Positions 1 through 31,447 of a stretch of DNA of 64,000 bases are shown piece by piece. The notes beneath the pieces are model-generated. The model was not told the DNA's origin and ran no database searches. It was given only the letters and a program-made list of their open reading frames with translations. The stretch spans positions 6,510,001-6,574,000 of the forward strand of contig OZ231127.1 in assembly GCA_965153355.1 (NCBI GenBank), in the 5' to 3' direction. Origin of the DNA: Flaccisagitta enflata. Taxonomy: Eukaryota; Chaetognatha; Sagittoidea; Aphragmophora. How positions within the stretch are numbered: position 1 is the stretch's first letter; each line of letters starts with the position of its first letter. A program made the position numbers and the translations under genes.

Positions 1-297
1 TTTCATTCAATCGAAAAATTGGAGGATTGGAAACGTTTTACTGCAGCTCTCTACCTATTGTTTTTTATACTCAATCTTTAGCGCGAGTCCTCATCTCGCC
101 CTGTATATTACTCCATGTTCCTCAAAGGTGTCGACCGTTTACACTCACCTGTGCTGGACTACTTGGCTGTTGAGAAGGTCAAACATTCCCGTAAATAGCT
201 ACTCGCCTTCATCATCAACTCGACAATTCCCTATAGATTCTCTTTGGGGCCACCGTGAATGCAAAATGCAAAATGCAATACTTTATCGTCGTTTGTA

Positions 298-826
298 CAG
301 TAGATCTCGTCTAGAATTGAGATGACGGGGGCAAGGATAATAGGAAGAGAGATAAAGTGAGAGATAAAGTTTAAAATATGACCTAATAAAAAAATGATTT
401 AATTCTTATGATGGTCGGTTGCCATGGGAACACATTTCCATTTATTCTCACTAAAATATCAATATTTTGAGTTTGCTATAATTTTCCCAAAATATGTGCT
501 GTAAGAATATCGCTCATTTGGCCCTTGCTAGGGAGCGTATTCATGTGTGACAACCCCTAGCAACTGCTAAATGAGCGACATTTTTACAGAACGCACTGTG
601 GGAAAGTTATAGCAAATTTGATTTCAAGAAATGTTCCCTAAAAACATTTTTTCAAAATATTGTTATTTTAGCGAGATATCATGAAAATGTGTTTCCTCGG
701 TAACCAGCTATCATTGGCAATAAAACATCCTTTTGTCATACTTTGTTTCAGATATCACTCCTCTGACTTCAATTGTTTTTCTACAACGCTTGCCCCTGTT
801 ATCTCAAGTCTAGACGAGATCTACTG
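298..826. mobile_element. TA-flanked foldback MITE (Tc1/mariner or pogo-like)
   Basis: It starts CAGTAGATCTCGTCTAGA and ends with the complement, with TA on each side (296-297, 827-828). The terminal repeats run about 40 bp, and inner sequences are also partly self-complementary. 529 bp, no coding capacity. It is in copy X but not at the equivalent place in Z. Confidence 0.75.
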
Positions 827-1111
827 TATGAAATGATTATGTAAGGAATAAAATCATTTTCATCGATGCATCAGATACCGCACTCGTTTCCCCCCCCCCC
901 CCGCCATAGTGCCATTGGCTACAACGATGATTATTCTGTCTGCAACCCTGTGACCCTTTTCATTCTGTTTGAACACTGTACTTGTTGCACTCCCTGTCAC
1001 GGTACAATTGGCTAAAACATTGATTTTTCTGTCTGTAACCATGTAACCCTTTTCATTCAGTTAAGATACCGTACTTATCACACTCCCTGTCAAGGCACCA
1101 TCAGCTACAAC

Positions 1112-1245
1112 TAGGGATGTGGAAGCGATTGACCGCTTCCATTTTGGAAGATGGGATAGCTACTAGTATTTGAACTACAGAATGGAATCTAGCGGAAGCG
1201 GAAGCGGTGGAAGCGGCACTAAAATTGACCGCTTCCACATCCCTA
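1112..1245. mobile_element. hAT-type MITE with 8-bp target duplication
   Basis: The 134-bp element begins TAGGGATGTGGAAGCG and ends with its complement, flanked by GCTACAAC at 1104-1111 and 1246-1253. The target is a 93-bp repeat unit. Truncated versions mark the same point in Y (6447-6538) and Z (48315-48366). Eight-bp duplications and this type of end are typical of hAT elements. Confidence 0.82.
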
Positions 1246-1253
1246 GCTACAAC

Positions 1254-3227
1254 ATTGATTATTCTGTCTGTAACCCTGTATCCCTTTTCATTTCGTTTAG
1301 ATACTGTACTCGCGCGCCCCTCCTCACGGCACCATCAGCTACAACGTTGATTATTCTGTCTGTAACCACGTAACCCTTTTCATTCCTTCTAAATACAGTA
1401 CTCGTTGCACCCCTCGTCACGGTACCATCAGCTACAACGTCTGTAACCGTGTAACCCTTTTCATTCCTTCTAGATACCGTACTTGTCGCGCCCCTCGTCA
1501 CGGCATGATTGGCTACAACGTTGATTATTCTGTCTATAACCATGTAACCCTTTTCATTCTATTTAGATACGGGACTTGTCGCGCCCCTTGTCATGGCATG
1601 ATTGGCTACAATGTTGATTATTCTGTCTGTAACCATGTAACCCTTTTCATTCTGTTTAGATACCGTACTTGTCACACTCACCAACAGCTACAACATTAAT
1701 TATTCTGTCTGTAACCATGTAACTCTTTTCATTCCTTCTAGATACCGTACTCATCGCCCCCCCCTGGCACGGCACCATCAGCTACAATGTTGATTATTCT
1801 GTCTGTGACCATATAACCCTTTTCATTCCTTCTAGATACCGTACTTGTCGCGCCCCTCGTCACCATCAGCTACAATGTTGATTGTTCTGTCTGTAACCAT
1901 GTAACCCTTTTCATTCCGTCTAGATACCGTACTTGTCTCCCACCCCCCCCCCGGCACAGCACCATCAGCTACAACGTTGATTATTCTATCTATAACCATG
2001 TAACTCTTTTCATTCCTTCTAGATACCGTACTCGTCGCCCCCCCCCCCCGGCACAGCACCATCAGCTACAACGTTGATTATTCTATCTGTAACCATGTAA
2101 CCCTTTTCATTCCTTCTAGATACCGTACTCGTCGCGCCCCTTGTCAAGGCACGGTTGGCTACAACGTTGATTATTCTGTCTGTAACCATGTAACCCTTTT
2201 CATTCCGTCTAGATACCGTACTCGTCGTGCCCCTCGTCACGGCACCATCAGCTACAAAGTTGATTATTCTGTCTGTAACCATGTAACCCTTTCATTCCTT
2301 CTAGATACCCCACTCGTCACGCCCTTCGTCACGGCACGATTGGCTACAACATTGATTATTCTGTCTGTAACCATGTAACCCTTTTCATTCCTTCTAGATA
2401 CCGTACTCGTCGCGCCCCTCGTCACGGCACGATTGGCTACAATGTTGATTATTCTGTCTGTAACCCTGTAACCCTTTTCATTCCTTCTAGATACCGTACT
2501 CGTCGCGCCCCTCGTCACGGCACGATCGGCTACAACGTTGATTATTCTGTCTGTAACCATGTAACCCTTTTCATTCCTTCTAGATACCGTACTCGTCGCG
2601 CCCCTCGTCACGGCACGATCAGCTACAACGTTGATTATTCTGTCTGTAACCATGTAACCCTTTTCATTCCTTCTAGATACCGTACTCGTCGCGCCCCTTC
2701 GTCACGGCACGATTGGCTACAACATTGATTATTCTGTCTGTAACCATGTAACCCTTTTCATTCCTTCTAGATACCGTACTCGTCCCGCCCCTCGTCACGG
2801 CACGATTGGCTACAATGTTGATTATTCTGTCTGTAACCCTGTAACCCTTTTCATTCCTTCTGAACCGTACTCGTCGCGCCCCTCGTCACGGCACGATTGG
2901 CTACAACGTTGATTATTCTGTCTGTAACCATGTAACCCTTTTCATTCCTTCTAGATACCGTACTCGTCGCGCCCCTCGTCAAGGCACCATCAGCTACAAC
3001 TGTTGATTATTCTGTCTGTTGACCATATACCTTTTCAACTACTTCTAGACCGTCGTTAGCGCCCCTCCGCTCACATCAGCTACAACATTGATTATTCTGT
3101 CTGTAACCATGTAACCCTTTTCATTCCGTTCTAGATACCGTACTCGTCGCGCCCCTCGTCACGGCACCATCAGCTACAACGTTGATTATTCTGTCTGTAA
3201 CCATGTAACCCTTTTCATTCCTTCTAG
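1254..3227 (+). repeat. 93-bp minisatellite, copy X
   Basis: About 20 units, each made of the exon 9 acceptor region, roughly 53 nt of exon 9 start and about 40 nt of intron-like sequence. Units carry indels and C-run expansions; the 3' units are most alike. Some read as 31-residue repeats. Confidence 0.9.
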
Positions 3228-3340
3228 ATACCGTACTCGTCGCGCCCCTCGTCACGGCACAATCTGGCTACAACGTTGATTCCTATTACGATGTTTACGT
3301 CGACGACTACTTTGACGAGGACATGGAACCCGCACCCGAG
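3228..3340 (+). pseudogene. Exon 9, copy X, frameshifted
   Basis: It matches exon 9 but carries one extra T in the AATCGGC segment (AATCTGGC at about 3271-3278). This shifts the frame and reaches TGA a few codons later. No other exon of the gene is present upstream in the window. A sequencing error cannot be excluded from one base. Confidence 0.6.
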
Positions 3341-4353
3341 GTGAGTAAGGGTGTGTTTCTAGTAATGACCACAAACACGTTCATTCTTATCAAACGCATT
3401 GACAGCGTGAACACATATTCATGAAAAATTTTTTCAATTGTCCCACGGTGGAGTGAGCGAAGTGAGTTAGCGAGCCCTTGAACGGAGCAAGCTAGTGAAG
3501 CGAGCGTAGCGCTGCGGAGTGACTGAGCGGGGTGATCAGTGCCAGCAAACGAACGGAGTGAGAAACCACGTTGCCTCTGAAAACGCGATTGTCACGAGTA
3601 GAAACAGATCCTGACAGTAGGGTCAGTTAGGCCCCTAGGGGGCTGACTCTCACTAGATCAGATTCGCGTTGCAGAATTAAGATTTTTACGACCCCCCCCC
3701 ATTAGTGTCCGATTAATCTAGTGTCCCAACAGAAAGTACAACTAAAAACTGTAAGATCCTGTGACTGCCATACTCGGGGGAAAAAAATTAAGACTTACTT
3801 TCTTCTAGGGATATGGAAGCGACTGATAGCATTCATTCATTCATTCATTCATTCATTCATTCATTCATTTATTCACTCATTCATTCATTCCATATCCCTC
3901 TTTCTTAATTTTTCCCCATTCTTCACTTTCTGTCAGTTTTTAGTGTCTCTGTTGGACACTAAGATTAATCGGACACTAATGAGGAGTCGTAAAAATCTTA
4001 ATTCTGTATGAATCTGATCTGGTGAGGAGTCAGCCCTAGAGGCCTAACTGACCCTCTGCTCAGAGAGGATCTGTTTCTGCTCGTGACAATCGCGCTTTTA
4101 ATCGGCCACTCTGTCGCTCGCTACATTTATTTGTTCGCACTGGTCACTCCGCTCACACGCTTTGCAGTGCTTCACTATGCAGCGCTACGCTCGCTTCACT
4201 AGCTTGCTCCGTTCAAGGGCTCGCTAACTCACTTCGCTCACTCCACCGTGGGACAATTGAAAAAATTTTTCATGAATATGTGTTCACGCTGTCAATGCGT
4301 TTGATAAGAATGAACGTGTTTGTGGTCATTACTAGAAACACACCCTTACTCAC

Positions 4354-20519
<16,166 letters not shown>

Positions 20520-20719
20520 TTTGGATGACAGATGCGAGACGGCGAAGGTTGACAGATAGCAGTATCCAACCGACAGATGGTGATGTCCAACGACAGATGG
20601 TTATATCCAACGACAGATGTTTTAGTTTCGACGATACAGATGACAGATGTCGATGTCGGGCCGAAGATGACAGATGTCGATGTCAGATGTTAATGACAAA
20701 TGACAGATGCAGATGACGA

Positions 20720-20720
<1 letters not shown>
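20520..20720 (-). promoter_or_regulatory. Repeated CATCTG motifs upstream of exon 1, copy Y
   Basis: The plus strand shows about ten CAGATG hexamers (E-box type CANNTG) in 200 bp, immediately upstream of the minus-strand ATG. Mirror at 33640-33843. Confidence 0.4.
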
Positions 20721-24290
<3,570 letters not shown>

Positions 24291-24399
24291 GGGCATGTGT
24301 GATTGGGAGGTTGTCTGCTTTCTTTGCTTTTTATATTACTTATTTCTAAATTTTCTTTTTTTTACAAATATCTTTTTTGTCTTTTTCTTCTGTTTGTTT

Positions 24400-24491
24400 T
24401 TTCTGTTTTTTTTTTTTATTGTTCCAGCTCTTTTTTCCTTTATCTTTTTTCTTCTTATCTTTTTTTTTTTTTTTTTTTTTTCTTTTTTTTT

Positions 24492-24527
<36 letters not shown>

Positions 24528-24767
24528 TTTTTTTTTTTTGGTTTCTTCTGTTTGTCTTTTTTTGTCCTTTTGTCTTTTTTTTTCCTCTTTTTCTTTTTTT
24601 TTCCTCTTTGCTTTGTCTTTTTCTTTTTGTCTTCTTTTTTCTTTTTTATCTCTTTTTCCTTTTCTTTTCTTTTTTTTTTTTTTTTTTTTTTTTTAAACTG
24701 TCACGTCTTTATTTCCTTTTTTTAGCTTTTGGTTTTTAAAGCAGCCTCTGCCTCTCTGAATTAAGGG

Positions 24768-24860
<93 letters not shown>

Positions 24861-24895
24861 TGCGCGTGTGTGTTTGTGTGCGTGTGCGTGTGTGT
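24400..24895. repeat. Poly(T)-rich tract and (GT)n, copy Y
   Basis: T-dominated DNA to 24695, then (GT)n from 24768. Mirror: (CA)n 29341-29470 and A-rich 29540-29870. Confidence 0.9.
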
Positions 24896-25049
24896 AAATG
24901 TTTGTCTGAATAAACAGCTTCTCAGAGTGAAACTAACAACGGTCCCTCATCCCCAAATACGTTAAACTGCGCCTGCTTTCGGATGAGACAGGCGAGGTTC
25001 TCCCTTTCGGTCTCTTATCCCCCTTATTCGTACAACATTCCTGCTTTTT

Positions 25050-25434
25050 GGGCAGCGGCCCCAAAGGGGTTGATGACCTATGCTTTCACACACATGGGGA
25101 ACCTTCTCCTCCTCCTCATCTTCTTCTTCTTCTCCCTTGTTACCCCCTCCCCCAGCCTCAGGCCCATATCCCAGCCTCTTGGCCCAAATCCCAGTCTTGA
25201 GGCCCAAATCCAACCTCAGGCCTAGAATCCCAACCCAAAGGGGCCAAAATTCCAGCCTCAGAGTTTGGGCCTCAAGACTAGGATTTGGGCCAGAAGGCTG
25301 GGATATGGGCCTCGAACTGAATATGGAGTCTGGAGGCTGGGGAGGAAGGGTGTGGAGGGAGACAGAGAAGAAGGAGGAGAAGGAGGAAGAAGTCCCCATG
25401 TGTAACATGGAGTCGCCGACGCCGGGGCCGCTGC
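25050..25434. mobile_element. Terminal-repeat block carrying a GGCCCAAATCCCAGCCTC-type minisatellite, copy Y
   Basis: Left end GGGCAGCGGCCCCAAAGGGG, right end GCCGGGGCCGCTGCC, with CACATGGGGA and TCCCCATGTG just inside. Z copy at 28807-29195. Together with the two previous entries it defines a family with related ends and unrelated cores. Confidence 0.7.
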
Positions 25435-25559
25435 CTTGCTGCCCCCTCAACTTCAACCAAAACCTGCTTAAGCAGGGCACGGGTACCGCTGACCATCTCA
25501 CGCTTTTGCGACTATTAGGCGATACAGGCAAGTGTCCACTCATTAAAATGACTTTACAA

Positions 25560-26040
25560 TTGCACCTGCGTTGGGATATTTGGACAAGACAGGCAAGGGT
25601 CTCCCTTTCGGTCTCTAACCCCCTCATGGATTCATCATTACAATTGCACCTGCTCTGGGGTTTTTAGGTGAGACAGGAAGAGGTCTAGAGGTCTTCCTTT
25701 TGGTCCCCAGTCCCACTCATTAATATTACAGCACCTGCTTTATTGTTGATTCAACATTACAATTGCACCTGCGTTGGGGTATTTGGACAAGACAGGCAAG
25801 GGTCTCCCTTTCGGTCTCCAACCCTCTCATGGATTCATCATTACAATTGCACCTGCTCTGGGGTTTTTAGGTGAGACAGGAAGAGGTCTTCCTTTGGGTC
25901 CCCAAGACCACTCATTAATACGACATTACAATTGCACCTGCTTTGGAATTTTTGGACAAGACAGGCAAGGGTCTCCCTTTTGGTCTCTAACCCCTCTCAT
26001 GGATTCATCATTACAATTGCACCTGCTCTGGGGTTTTTAG
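25560..26040 (-). repeat. Donor-containing tandem repeat, copy Y
   Basis: Mirror of 28240-28700, with the repeated motif CAATTGCACCTGC on the plus strand. Confidence 0.8.
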
Positions 26041-26302
26041 GTGAGACAGGCAGAGGTCTTCCTTTGGGTCCCCAGTCCCACTCATTGGCCTCCACGCAAT
26101 CCCAGTAATGCGGCAACATGCGATACTCCATCGTCGGTGGATCCTCCAAATCGGCCGATGATGCTACAGCGGCTGCTGCAGCGTTCAAAATGTTCGTAGT
26201 TGCTGCGGTTTTTGGTGCTGTTGCTGCAGCGGCTGCGACTTTGGTCGACGCCGATGTTGATGCCTCGGGGACGACTTCCGTTTTGACAGTCACGTACGGC
26301 AT
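26023..26302 (-). CDS. Alternative first exon, copy Y
   Basis: This is the mirror of 27977-28256, also 280 nt and phase 1 at the donor, with the same MPYVTVKTEVVPEAS start. The two copies face away from each other, about 1.67 kb apart, across the palindrome axis, so any promoter between them is shared or duplicated. Confidence 0.5.
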
Positions 26303-27052
26303 TCTCACTATGTCTCTTTTTCTAAAACTTCACTCACAGTACTACTAACCCCCTTTTGAAGGGTGGAAGCTGGTGGTGACTTTCAGAGGTCTGTCTTTCT
26401 GTATAGAGGGCACATTTGTTGATCTATGGAAATCAAAGGTAATTATGCAAAAAAGACAAACTTGTCAACCCTTTGTCGGGTGCGGTTGCACATGCACATG
26501 GTCGGAGTTGCGGTTTTTACACACTTCTAAATTCGAGCCTCACAGCCAGACAGACTGACCTGACGGATGGACAAAGCCTATCACTGAGTTACTTGCACGC
26601 AACTAGAGGATCAAACCTTCGTAGACTTTGACACAGATATCACAGATCGCTCGGAATGGTGAGGTGGAACTCTCTTTTCATGCCTTTCACACACGACTTT
26701 TCAAGACATTTTGCATGCATGCATTCATGAAGTTTACTTCATGTATATAGTGCTTTTTTAAAGTTTTTGGTATTTGCACTTGCGTTTCAGCAGATAATTT
26801 TTGAATAATGTCTCTTTGGTTAGCATAGATCGGAACTGGCCTTGTCTCACTCACTTAATGTCTATCTGCAACTGAATGATGTTCATTCTATTCAATGAAA
26901 TAACTGCGTTGGGGAGGTTCTATTGAAAAGTCTATGATTTAACGTCAAAGATTTTTTTCTTTTTTTTTTTCAACACAAAAAAAACTTGACTTTCAAATTC
27001 AGAGGCTTACACTGTTCACGTAGAGCCAAACGTGATTTGAAATTGAAAACAT
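26303..27052. other. Innermost part of arm Y, between the first-exon copies and the axis
   Basis: Unique sequence with AGTTGCGTGCAAGTAACT-type ends near 26590 that resemble family C. No coding signal. Mirrored to 27225-27976. It lies between divergent first-exon copies, so a promoter could be here, but no TATA or initiator stands out. Confidence 0.6.
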
Positions 27053-27224
27053 AAAGAGTAGCTTCAGCATACATAGAACACTTAAGTCTCAACTACATAT
27101 TCATCAAACAACTCATGAGACTTAAGTGTATTTTGTATGATTGATATTTCTAAGATTAACCTTACTTATTTTTGTAAATGTGTCTTACTCAAAGTTGTTC
27201 TTGATTTATTTTCTTACTCTAGAT
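27053..27224. other. Unique spacer of the giant palindrome
   Basis: About 172 bp separate the inverted arms. The arms lose similarity after GAAAACATA at 27052 and before TATGTTTTC at 27225. The spacer is AT-rich and holds its own smaller inverted repeat, ACACTTAAGTCTC at 27078-27090 and its complement at 27117-27129, which could form a 13-bp stem with a 26-nt loop. No coding capacity is seen. Confidence 0.8.
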
Positions 27225-27976
27225 ATGTTTTCAATTTCAAATCACGTTTGGCTCTACGTGAACAGTGTAAGCCTCTGAATTTGAAAGTCAAGTTTTTTTT
27301 GTGTTGAAAAAAAAAAAAGAAAAAAATCTTTGACGTTAAATCATAGACTTTTCAATAGAACCTCCCCAACGCAGTTATTTCATTGAATAGAATGAACATC
27401 ATTCAGTTGCAGATAGACATTAAGTGAGTGAGACAAGGCCAGTTCCGATCTATGCTAACCAAAGAGACATTATTCAAAAATTATCTGCTGAAACGCAAGT
27501 GCAAATACCAAAAACTTTAAAAAAGCACTATATACATGAAGTAAACTTCATGAATGCATGCATGCAAAATGTCTTGAAAAGTCGTGTGTGAAAGGCATGA
27601 AAAGAGAGTTCCACCTCACCATTCCGAGCGATCTGTGATATCTGTGTCAAAGTCTACGAAGGTTTGATCCTCTAGTTGCGTGCAAGTAACTCAGTGATAG
27701 GCTTTGTCCATCCGTCAGGTCAGTCTGTCTGGCTGTGAGGCTCGAATTTAGAAGTGTGTAAAAACCGCAACTCCGACCATGTGCATGTGCAACCGCACCC
27801 GACAAAGGGTTGACAAGTTTGTCTTTTTTGCATAATTACCTTTGATTTCCATAGATCAACAAATGTGCCCTCTATACAGAAAGACAGACCTCTGAAAGTC
27901 ACCACCAGCTTCCACCCTTCAAAAGGGGGTTAGTAGTACTGTGAGTGAAGTTTTTAGGAAAAGAGACATAGTGAGA

Positions 27977-28256
27977 ATGCCGTACGTGACTGTCAAAACG
28001 GAAGTCGTCCCCGAGGCATCAACATCGGCGTCGACCAAAGTCGCAGCCGCTGCAGCAACAGCACCAAAAACCGCAGCAACTACGAACATTTTGAACGCTG
28101 CAGCAGCCGCTGTAGCATCATCGGCCGATTTGGAGGATCCACCGACGATGGAGTATCGCATGTTGCCGCATTACTGGGATTGCGTGGAGGCCAATGAGTG
28201 GGACTGGGGACCCAAAGGAAGACCTCTGCCTGTCTCACCTAAAAACCCCAGAGCAG
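27977..28256 (+). CDS. Alternative first exon (or separate gene start), copy Z
   Basis: The ATG frame opens MPYVTVKTEVVPEAS, continues through an Ala/Thr-rich stretch and ends with LPHYWDCVEANEWDWG and a basic tail. It is 280 nt and stops in phase 1 at a GAGCAG|GTGCAA donor. Exon 1 also ends in phase 1 with G, so either could join the exon 2 acceptor. The mirror copy has exactly the same length. Donor-containing repeats follow directly. A short coding exon of an unrelated divergent gene pair is the alternative. No function is recognised. Confidence 0.5.
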
Positions 28257-28700
28257 GTGCAATTGTAATGATGAATCCATGAGAGGGGTTAGAGACCAAA
28301 AGGGAGACCCTTGCCTGTCTTGTCCAAAAATTCCAAAGCAGGTGCAATTGTAATGTCGTATTAATGAGTGGTCTTGGGGACCCAAAGGAAGACCTCTGCC
28401 TGTCTCACCTAAAAACCCCAGAGCAGGTGCAATTGTAATGATGAATCCATGAGAGGGGTGGAGACCGAAAGGGAGACCCTTGCCTGTCTTGTCCAAAAAT
28501 CCCAAATCAGGTGCAATTGTAATGTCGTATTAATGAGTGGTCTTGGGGACCCAATGGAAGACCTCTTCCTGTCTCACCTAAAAACCCCAGAGCAGGTGCA
28601 ATTGTAATGATGAATCCATGAGGGGGTTAGAGACCGAAAGGGAGACCCTTGCCTGTCTTGTCCAAATATCCCAACGCAGGTGCAATTGTAAAGTCATTTT
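28240..28700 (+). repeat. Donor-containing tandem repeat after the alternative first exon, copy Z
   Basis: Main GAGCAG|GTGCAA donors fall at 28251, 28431 and 28590, with related CAGGTGCAATTG half-units between them. Spacing is 180 then 159 bp. Mirror at 25560-26040. Confidence 0.8.
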
Positions 28701-29335
28701 AATGAGTGGACACTTGCCTGTATCGCCTAATAGTCGCAAAAGCGTGAGATGGTCAGCGGTACCCGTGCCCTGCTTAAGCAGGTTTTGGTTGAAGTTGAGG
28801 GGGCAGCAAGGCAGCGGCCCCGAAGGGGTCGATGACCTATGCTTTCACACATATGGGGAATTTTCTCCTCCTCCTTCTCCTCCTTCTTCTTCTTCTCCTC
28901 CACACCCCCCTTCCCTGCCTACACCCCCCCTTATCTCAGCCTCGAGGCCCATATCCCAGCCTCTTGGCCCAAATCCCAGTCTTGAGGTGGAAATCCCGAG
29001 AGGCTGGAATTTTGGCCTTGGGGTTGGGATTTAGGCCCAGAGGTTGGGATTTGGGCCTCAGGACTGGGATTTGGGCCACGAGGACTGGGTATGAGCTTCG
29101 AAGAGGGTGGATGGAGGAGAAGGAAGAGATGAGGAAGGAGGGAAGGGCCCATGTGTGTGAAAGCATAGTCATCATTGCTGAGCCGCTTCTTGCAAATATT
29201 TGTGCAGATAGGGGATAAGAGACCGAAAGGGAGAGAACCTCGCCTGTCTCATCCGAAAGCAAGCGCAGTTTAACGTATTTGGGGATGAGGGACCGTTGTT
29301 AGTTTCACTCTGAGAAGCTGTTTATTCAGACAAAC

Positions 29336-29471
<136 letters not shown>

Positions 29472-29537
29472 CCCTACACAGAGAGGCAGAGACTGCTTTA
29501 AAAACCAAAAGCTAAAAAAAGGAAATAAAGACGTGAC

Positions 29538-29583
<46 letters not shown>

Positions 29584-29606
29584 GAAAAAAGAAGAAAAAA
29601 GAAAAA

Positions 29607-29640
<34 letters not shown>

Positions 29641-29688
29641 AAAAGCTAAAAAAAGACAAAAGGACAAAAAAAGACAAACAGAAGAAAC

Positions 29689-29726
<38 letters not shown>

Positions 29727-31348
29727 ACCAAGTTTAAAAAAAAAAAAAAAAAAAAAAGATAAGAAGAAAAAAGATAAAGGAAAAAAGAGCTGGAACAAGA
29801 AAAAAAAAAAAAAGAAAAAACAAACAGAAGAAAAAGACAAAAAAGATATTTGTAAAAAAAAGAAAATTTAGAAATAAGTAATATAAAAAGCAAAGAAAGC
29901 AGACAACCTCCCAATCACACATGCCCCCACAAACTCACAAACGTTTAAGAGAATAGAATCGAACGCTAACACTCTTCCTAAACTTAAACCCTATCTGAAG
30001 CTACTTTAACGGACCGTCATCCTGCGCCGACGGTGCCTCCTCCGGTCGGTCCGGTCGGACGCCGTCTAATCCCCGGTCCCGCCGACGCCGTCCCGCCATC
30101 TGTCGGCGTCAATGTCAAATGTCATCATCCAGACTGTCATTACCAATTTGACCCGTTGCTGAGGTAGCTTTAAGTACGAATTTTTGTACGCGTTTATGTA
30201 CAGTGCGATGCAAAAAAAATATACAAATTTTATATCTAAAATTACTATGCTCAAAAGTTGTTTAAAGAATGTTTTTATGAGGAATCCAAAGAGTTGGAAT
30301 AAATGAAGTGATTGGCACCGATCCCAGACATTTTGGTTAAGTTGACTAGATTTTATCATAAATTGAAAACTAAGTATTGTCAATAGATGCAAGATCTTCA
30401 AATAGCTCTTAAAACTGTCTTTAATCATACCTAGATTCTTTCATTTGAGTTGTATCTGGCATCTGTCGCTCAATTCGTATACGAGTTATATTAAGGTAAA
30501 TAAAAACATTCCTGATGTGATCATTCCTGATGTGATAGCGTCAAAAAAAAAGACACAGTTTTCATTCCTGTTTTTGATCAAACTGTTTGGGCTTTGTTGC
30601 AATGTCTCTGTTTTTTGGAGCTCTTTTAAATTCTCTCAAGAAAAACTTCCAAAAATTGATTTCAACTTTTACGTGTATATGTTTTTATGCATCGCGCTGT
30701 ATACGCTCGCTTGCATGGAGTTATTGCGGGCGGAAACGGAATCCTCATTACTCGTACACACGCGTTTGCACACTCTCCTAACTTGTGTTATGCGCTGTTT
30801 GTGCAGAAGAGGCCAAATTCGATGTTGACTGCAACGCCGAAATACCGGCGGATTGTTATCTCATGGAATTTGTTGTGATGATGATGAATCACAACCACGC
30901 GATTATCAAACGACTCACGGCATGGCACCGCGCGGTACGTGAGGCGCAGCGCGGGCGGCGCGTGAGGCGCAACTTGACGACGTACTTGATATGCAGCGAT
31001 GCCGCGAGCATGGTCAACAGAAATGCGGCGTGCCATTCTTATAAACACTCTCTCTACCCCGTTCAAGCTCGAATGATGATGATGAGGGTAAAAAAGTGAC
31101 GCCGAGATTTACTGTCACGCGCTACTGTCACGCGCAGCTGGAGTAACGTGACGTGACGTTGATGTGAAGTTGGCGATGCTTTCGACTGATGGCGTGGCCT
31201 TGCGAAGCATCCAGTCATGCTTACATGCGTTGGCGTGGCGTTGGGTTATTCTGATGAGTGCTGGCACGGCATTTTACTATTTAAATCGGATTCATCGAAT
31301 TATTCAATATTCATGAATTGTTCGACCAGTTTTCTTGTTATTTTTTTT

Positions 31349-31447
31349 AGGTGCGACAAAGCACCTCTATAACTGGCTGTGTCCGTTGGTCGGTCTGTCG
31401 GTCTGTCGGTCTGTAACGCATTCGTTCGACGATCCACACGTCGCACC
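31349..31447. mobile_element. Short repeat family B, copy Z
   Basis: Mirror of 22798-22896. Confidence 0.73.

Larger units (their letters stand above)
1..3847 (+). repeat. Locus copy X (partial, + orientation)
   Basis: Positions 1-175 match 48144-48315 in the same orientation, and 1190-3830 match 48317-50945. From about 1155 the copy is also the inverted partner of 3848-6540. It holds intron DNA, a 93-bp minisatellite and a frameshifted exon 9. Just downstream of exon 9 (3341-3720) it appears identical to copy Z, including a run of nine C. Positions 175-1110 are absent from Z and contain a separate TA-flanked element. The left edge of the window cuts this copy. Confidence 0.85.

Noticed and set aside
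2264-2653. 129-residue repeat protein on the strand opposite to exon 9, also in the Y and Z arrays
   Set aside because: It is the reverse frame of the 93-bp minisatellite; being open follows from a unit length divisible by three without stops.
3420-3560. GC-skewed GAGCGAAGTGAG motifs as a possible regulatory cluster
   Set aside because: They recur at eight sites as the interior of MITE family A and are explained by that element.
28739-28830. tRNA-like or SINE head in GGTCAGCGGTACCCGTGCCC
   Set aside because: No convincing A and B boxes at the right spacing and no cloverleaf could be traced.
30785-31099. 104-residue open frame with AEEAKFDVDCNAEIPAD, mirrored at 23133-23447
   Set aside because: An acceptor (GTTTGTGCAG) exists and phase could fit the alternative first exon, but there is no third copy to test constraint and several donors compete.
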